From Bacillota bacterium (GTDB taxonomy: Bacteria; Bacillota; Clostridia; Lachnospirales; Lachnospiraceae): DNA of 18,881 nucleotides. The position numbers and the translations under genes are program-made. Positions within the stretch are counted from its first letter, which is position 1. Every line of letters begins with the position of its first letter. Under the pieces are notes generated by a model. It was not told the DNA's origin and did not search any database. It saw only the letters and a program-made list of their open reading frames with translations. Shown piece by piece: positions 15,149-18,881 of this stretch. The DNA lies in NCBI GenBank assembly GCA_023443225.1, contig JAEZVF010000001.1:1-18881 (forward strand). Direction: 5' to 3'.

Positions 15149-15377
15149 TATTGGGTGATGCAAAAACAATGGGGAAATAAGGCGATTTATTTATGTGGTT
15201 TTATAAAATAAATTGTAGAAGTATATCATATAATTGTCAAAAGGTACAAAAAACTTTTTCTAATTATAAAAACTTTGTGCACACTTTATTAGCGCAAGAT
15301 GATATACTATATGCGTAAACCCCAATACATTATATAGTTTTTGCTACACCCCATAAGTAACAAAAATACCTTCTCCA
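15149..15377. other. spacer after ftsH with no recognised feature
   Basis: This AT-rich stretch carries no gene. Several TATAAT-like boxes occur (for example 15229-15234 and 15303-15308), but none has a -35 at a proper distance. I see no T-box motif, riboswitch signature or clear catabolite-control (cre) site. Confidence 0.4.
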
Positions 15378-15412
15378 AAAAAAGGACAGCGTTCGGAAAG
15401 CTGTCCTTTTTT
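15378..15412. terminator. strong bidirectional terminator before the GH13 gene
   Basis: AAAAAAGGACAGC (15378-15390) and GCTGTCCTTTTTT (15400-15412) form a perfect 13-bp stem with a 9-nt loop and flanking A and T runs. It lies about 230 nt after ftsH but only 44 nt before the next start codon. It may end ftsH transcripts or act as an attenuator in the leader of the following gene. Confidence 0.85.
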
Positions 15413-15456
15413 ATTACTGTATATTGTATTTAAAGAAAGGAAACAGCGTATATCCT

Positions 15457-17496
15457 ATGTTAAATTTAAATGCATTGTTTAGCGACGGTACAATTAACTA
15501 TAGAATCCCGGCAGAGCCCCAAATAGGTGAAGTTGTTACCATCCGATTTCGAGCACCAAAAGAAAATGTAGACAGTATCAGTCTTATTACGGAGCAAACC
15601 AACTTAAAATTAGAAATAGCAACCTGCAGTAAGCGTTTTCATTACTATGAAGGGAAACTCCATTTGACTGAAGATGCAGTATCCTACTACTTTGAGATCA
15701 AAAGCGGTGATTTCGTTTGTTATTATAATCAGATGGGTGTCGTGTATGAAATTCAAAAAGCCTACAATTTTATTATTACACCGGGATTCACTACACCGGA
15801 TTGGATGAAAGGTGCAGTCATTTATCAAATATTTGTAGACCGTTTCTGTAATGGGGATGAAAGCAATGATGTAGAGGACCAGGAATATTATTATATCAGT
15901 GGTGGTACAACCAAGGTTAGAGATTGGAACAAATACCCGGAAGCAGATGGTGTTCGGGAGTTTTATGGTGGCGACTTAAAAGGTGTCTTAAATAAATTAG
16001 ACTATTTAAGCGAGCTTGGTGTTGAAGTGATCTACCTAAACCCTATTTTTGTATCACCTTCCAATCACAAATACGATATACAGGATTACGATTATATAGA
16101 CCCCCATTTTGGCGTTATCGAAGAAGACTTAGGAGAAGTTTTACCATACAATGAACGTTCCAACCGAAAAGCTACGAAGTACATTACCAGGGTAACAAAT
16201 AGAAACAATCTTGAAGCTGGAAACCGATTTTTCCTACAATTAGTTGAAGAGATTCATGCTAGGGGTATGAAGATAATACTTGACGGTGTATTTAATCATA
16301 GCGGCTCTTATCATAAATGGATGGACCGGGAGGGAATCTATGATGAATCAAAAAGTTATGAAAAAGGGGCTTTCATTGATAAAGACAGCCCATATCATTC
16401 GTTTTATAAATTCCGGGAAGACCGCTGGCCCAATAATTCTTCCTATGATGGCTGGTGGGGGCATGATACTCTTCCAAAACTGAATTATGAAGGTTCAGAA
16501 AAGTTATATGAACTTGTTATGCAAATAGCAAGAAAATGGGTTTCACCTCCCTTTAACTGTGATGGATGGAGACTGGATGTTGCAGCTGATTTGGGTTTTT
16601 CCAATGAATTCAATCATAAGTTTTGGAAGGATTTTCGTAAAAATGTGAAAGAAGCGAACCCAAATGCTATCATTCTGGCAGAGCATTATGGAGATCCAAG
16701 TCCTTGGCTTCGCGGAGATGAATGGGATTCAGTAATGAATTATGATGCATTTATGGAACCCCTCACCTGGTTTTTAACCGGTATGGAGAAGCATAGTGAT
16801 GAATTCCGTGAAAATGTATTAAATAAGTCAGATGTTTTCTTTGATTCCATGAGACATCATATGGCAAGGTTTCAAACTTCTTCCTTACAATGTGCCATGA
16901 ATGAATTGTCCAATCATGACCATTCACGGTTTTTAACAAGAACAAACCATAAGGTGGGAAGAACATCGAACATGGGCCCGAAAGCCGCAGAAGAGTACAT
17001 TAACAGAGGGGTTATGCGGGCAGCGGTAACAGTACAAATGACCTGGCCAGGAGCTCCTACCGTATATTATGGAGATGAAGCTGGTCTATGCGGTTGGACG
17101 GATCCGGATAACCGACGTACGTTTCCTTGGGGAAAGGAAGACCTTGAGTTGATACAACTACACAAGGAATTAATACGAATTCATAAAGGTTATGAAGCGC
17201 TTCGAACAGGTTCCATCAAATTCTTAACTGCCTTATATGGATTTATCAGCTACGGACGATTTGATTTCATCGATAAGTTTATCGTCGCAGTTAATAATAA
17301 TAATTATGAACTTACAGTTGATATAAATGTATGGGAAATTGGAATAGAGGAGAATGAAACACTTGCAACTCTTATGACTACCACTGCAGAAGGTCATAAT
17401 CCTGCAGCTGTATTATATCATGTTCAATCTGGAATGCTACAACTTAAGATGCCACCAGTTTCTTCAATTATAATGAAGAATATAGTAAGGCTATGA
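15457..17496 (+). CDS. GH13 family maltodextrin hydrolase (cyclomaltodextrinase/neopullulanase-like)
   Basis: This is an alpha-glucan hydrolase of 679 residues with no signal peptide, so it probably acts on imported maltodextrins in the cytoplasm. An N-terminal beta domain of about 115 residues resembles the CBM34-type domain of neopullulanases. The (beta/alpha)8 domain has VDRFCNGDESND (Asp128 onward) and DGVFNHSG (276-283). The catalytic nucleophile is Asp374 in DGWRLDVA, the acid/base is Glu409 in AEHYGD, and the transition-state residue is Asp488 in NHD. About 35 extra residues (roughly 220-255) separate PHFG from the third strand. ATG 15457 is likely; the AAAGGA site is about 15 nt away, and an in-frame TTG 15424 has no ribosome binding site. 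Exact substrate is uncertain. Confidence 0.9.
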   Translation: MLNLNALFSDGTINYRIPAEPQIGEVVTIRFRAPKENVDSISLITEQTNLKLEIATCSKRFHYYEGKLHLTEDAVSYYFEIKSGDFVCYYNQMGVVYEIQKAYNFIITPGFTTPDWMKGAVIYQIFVDRFCNGDESNDVEDQEYYYISGGTTKVRDWNKYPEADGVREFYGGDLKGVLNKLDYLSELGVEVIYLNPIFVSPSNHKYDIQDYDYIDPHFGVIEEDLGEVLPYNERSNRKATKYITRVTNRNNLEAGNRFFLQLVEEIHARGMKIILDGVFNHSGSYHKWMDREGIYDESKSYEKGAFIDKDSPYHSFYKFREDRWPNNSSYDGWWGHDTLPKLNYEGSEKLYELVMQIARKWVSPPFNCDGWRLDVAADLGFSNEFNHKFWKDFRKNVKEANPNAIILAEHYGDPSPWLRGDEWDSVMNYDAFMEPLTWFLTGMEKHSDEFRENVLNKSDVFFDSMRHHMARFQTSSLQCAMNELSNHDHSRFLTRTNHKVGRTSNMGPKAAEEYINRGVMRAAVTVQMTWPGAPTVYYGDEAGLCGWTDPDNRRTFPWGKEDLELIQLHKELIRIHKGYEALRTGSIKFLTALYGFISYGRFDFIDKFIVAVNNNNYELTVDINVWEIGIEENETLATLMTTTAEGHNPAAVLYHVQSGMLQLKMPPVSSIIMKNIVRL

Positions 17497-17579
17497 ACAA
17501 AGCAATAGAGACATTAACTAGAAGTTCCGCTCACCTCAAATGTCGATCTGTTGTTGCGTGGTATTTAAAATAAATTTAC

Positions 17580-17608
17580 TTGAAATATAAATTTAGATAT
17601 GCTATAAT
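17580..17608 (+). promoter_or_regulatory. sigma-A promoter for tRNA-Leu
   Basis: TTGAAA (17580-17585), a 17-nt spacer and a perfect TATAAT (17603-17608) lie about 43 nt before the tRNA. No terminator is visible between the GH13 stop and this promoter. Confidence 0.7.
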
Positions 17609-17651
17609 TTTTCCTTGTTAGAGGTGATTAAAAATACTTGATCGCTTTGAA

Positions 17652-17737
17652 GCCGGCGTGGCGGAACAGGCAGACGCACAGGACTTAAAATCCTGCGGGA
17701 CTAATCTCCCGTACCGGTTCGATTCCGGTCGCCGGCA
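17652..17737 (+). tRNA. tRNA-Leu (anticodon TAA)
   Basis: The gene is 86 nt long with a complete class II cloverleaf. The acceptor is GCCGGCG/CGCCGGC. The anticodon stem is CAGGA/TCCTG with loop CTTAAAA. A long variable arm, CGGGACTAATCTCCCG, is typical of tRNA-Leu. The T arm is ACCGG-TTCGATT-CCGGT and the discriminator is A. The anticodon UAA reads UUA and UUG, common in this AT-rich genome. CCA is not encoded (GTA follows). Confidence 0.97.
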
Positions 17738-17763
17738 GTAATCAACAACAGAATTTATGACAG

Positions 17764-17805
17764 AAAGCTCAGTAATGCTTGAATATCAAGGATACTGAGC
17801 TTTTT
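17764..17805 (+). terminator. terminator after tRNA-Leu
   Basis: AAAGCTCAGTA (17764-17774) pairs perfectly with TACTGAGCTTT (17793-17803), and TT follows. A small inner hairpin, CTTG-aatat-CAAG, sits in the loop. Confidence 0.85.
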
Positions 17806-17821
17806 GTGTATGCACTAGCTA

Positions 17822-17850
17822 TTGACAATCAGCCTTACTTAAGATATCAT
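17822..17850 (+). promoter_or_regulatory. sigma-A promoter for larE
   Basis: A perfect TTGACA (17822-17827), a 17-nt spacer and TATCAT (17845-17850, 5 of 6) lie about 60 nt before the start codon. The bases around the -35, TATTGACAAT, are the same as in the natAB promoter candidate. Confidence 0.65.
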
Positions 17851-17909
17851 ATAAACTCTATAACAATAGTATGATATATAAATATTTCTCTTCTTAAGGA
17901 GGTAATGAA

Positions 17910-18743
17910 GTGCTAAATTTACAAGACAAATACACAAATCTCAAACAATATATACAGAAGCTTGGCAGTGTGGCAGTTGCTTTTTCTGGAGGTGTAGATT
18001 CCACCTTCTTATTAAAGACAGCACATGATGTATTAGGTGATTCAGTTATTGCGGTAACTGCCAGTTCTTGCTCTTTTCCCAAGAGAGAGTTGGAAGAAGC
18101 GAAAGAGTTTTGCAGAAAGGAAGGTATCCGTCACTTCATTTGTGAATCTGAGGAATTGCATATTGAAGGTTTTGCACAGAATCCAAAAAATCGATGTTAT
18201 TTATGCAAGTCAGAATTATTTACAAAGATTAAAGAGATAGCTAAAGAACATCAGATACAGTTTGTTGCAGAAGGTTCCAATATGGACGATAATGGTGATT
18301 ATCGTCCGGGATTAATTGCAGTAAAAGAACTGGAGGTAAAAAGCCCTCTGCGGGAAGCAAGTCTTAATAAAGAAGAGATTAGGCAGCTGTCAAAAGAATT
18401 AGACCTGTCTACCTGGAATAAACAATCCTTTGCCTGTCTTTCCTCCCGATTTGTATACGGGGAAACAATAACGGAAGAAAAATTAGGGATGGTAGATGCA
18501 GCCGAACAATTTCTTCTAGATCTTGGGTTCCGCCAGGTAAGAGTACGCATCCATGGTAAGATTGCTAGAATTGAGATTGAAGAATCGGAATTTGCCAAGT
18601 TGTTTCAAGGTGATTATTTTACAACAATCAACCAACAATTGAAAGAGTATGGATTTACTTATGTCACTCTAGATTTGGGTGGATACCGGATGGGAAGTAT
18701 GAATGATACTTTGGAAGATAAAACGATCACAAAAGAAAGTTAA
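17910..18743 (+). CDS. larE: LarE-type sulfur transferase for nickel-pincer cofactor
   Basis: LarE activates the carboxylates of the LarB product with ATP and installs sulfur, an essential step in making the nickel-pincer nucleotide of lactate racemase and related enzymes. The 277 residues begin at GTG 17910 behind TAAGGAGGT (17895-17903). The PP-loop is SGGVDS (26-31). Further markers are EGSNMDDNGDYRPGL (121-135), SPLREA and WNKQSFACLSSRF. Cys176 falls at the same residue number as the sacrificial cysteine of Lactiplantibacillus plantarum LarE. Cys96 and Cys99 in RCYLCK make up a CxxC that, with Cys176, fits the iron-sulfur-cluster class of LarE. No larA, larB or larC is in the window. Confidence 0.9.
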   Translation: MLNLQDKYTNLKQYIQKLGSVAVAFSGGVDSTFLLKTAHDVLGDSVIAVTASSCSFPKRELEEAKEFCRKEGIRHFICESEELHIEGFAQNPKNRCYLCKSELFTKIKEIAKEHQIQFVAEGSNMDDNGDYRPGLIAVKELEVKSPLREASLNKEEIRQLSKELDLSTWNKQSFACLSSRFVYGETITEEKLGMVDAAEQFLLDLGFRQVRVRIHGKIARIEIEESEFAKLFQGDYFTTINQQLKEYGFTYVTLDLGGYRMGSMNDTLEDKTITKES

Positions 18744-18801
18744 ACAACAGTTTGTCTTGAGTTTCCGCAAATTGCAATTGAAAAATAAGTAAGTCTTACC
18801 A

Positions 18802-18862
18802 AAGTGCCAATCTGCCGTTTTTGAATTGTATAAGTGTGGCAGTACATTGATTAGAGGCACTT
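18802..18862. repeat. nested inverted repeat near the window end
   Basis: AAGTGCC (18802-18808) pairs with GGCACTT (18856-18862). Inside it CTGCC (18812-18816) pairs with GGCAG (18838-18842), around a 21-nt AT-rich loop. No T run follows, so it is not a plain terminator; it could be a structured 3' end of larE or part of a feature cut by the window edge. The rest of 18744-18881 shows no gene. Confidence 0.35.
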
Positions 18863-18881
18863 AAATAAGCCCCGCCTTAAA

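Noticed and set aside
15149..15377. Riboswitch, T-box or cre site upstream of the GH13 gene
   Set aside because: No T-box sequence, aptamer-like arrangement or acceptable cre match was found on reading.
1..18881. CRISPR array, toxin-antitoxin, phage or defence island
   Set aside because: No spaced repeats, transposase, integrase or recognised defence motifs appear on either strand.

Overview
The window looks like a chromosomal segment of a low-GC, endospore-forming Firmicute of class Clostridia. My best guess is Lachnospiraceae, near Lachnoclostridium (Clostridium) phytofermentans. That guess rests on the AT-rich sequence, strong GGAGG-type ribosome binding sites, sporulation genes (spoVT, yabP, yabQ, spoIIE) and gene order, and was not tested by a search.

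Layout. 1-2261: a NatA/NatB-type ABC exporter pair preceded by a 20-bp tandem repeat and a candidate promoter. 2302-3717: mscL, carrying a C-terminal zinc-ribbon tail, then truA. 3841-7961: the backbone of the conserved Firmicute sporulation and housekeeping cluster, spoVT, mazG, hup, rqcP (yabO), yabP, yabQ and divIC. Between spoVT and mazG lie a 247-bp nested palindrome and a minus-strand gene of unknown function. 8080-8248: a complete tRNA-Met unit with promoter, gene and terminator. 8264-8641: a minus-strand NTF2/SnoaL-like gene. 8815-15148: spoIIE with a Spo0A-type control region, then tilS, hpt and ftsH, which appear to have their own sigma-A promoter at the 3' end of spoIIE. 15378-17496: a strong terminator followed by a large cytoplasmic GH13 maltodextrin hydrolase. 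17580-17805: a complete tRNA-Leu(UAA) unit. 17822-18743: larE for nickel-pincer cofactor synthesis.

How the genes fit together. From spoVT to ftsH the order matches, from memory, the Bacillus subtilis spoVT-yabN(mazG)-yabO-yabP-yabQ-divIC-(tRNA)-spoIIE-tilS-hprT-ftsH region. It links forespore control (SpoVT, SpoIIE, YabP, YabQ), cell division (DivIC), ribosome rescue (RqcP), tRNA decoding (TilS), purine salvage (Hpt) and membrane proteolysis (FtsH). The natAB pair, the NTF2-like gene, the GH13 enzyme and larE are flanking or inserted cargo without an evident shared pathway.

No CRISPR array, prophage, transposase or defence system is visible. The least explained items are the 247-bp palindrome at 4403-4649 with its unknown neighbour at 4807-5181, the zinc-ribbon MscL, the three-cysteine LarE, and the tandem repeat upstream of natAB.
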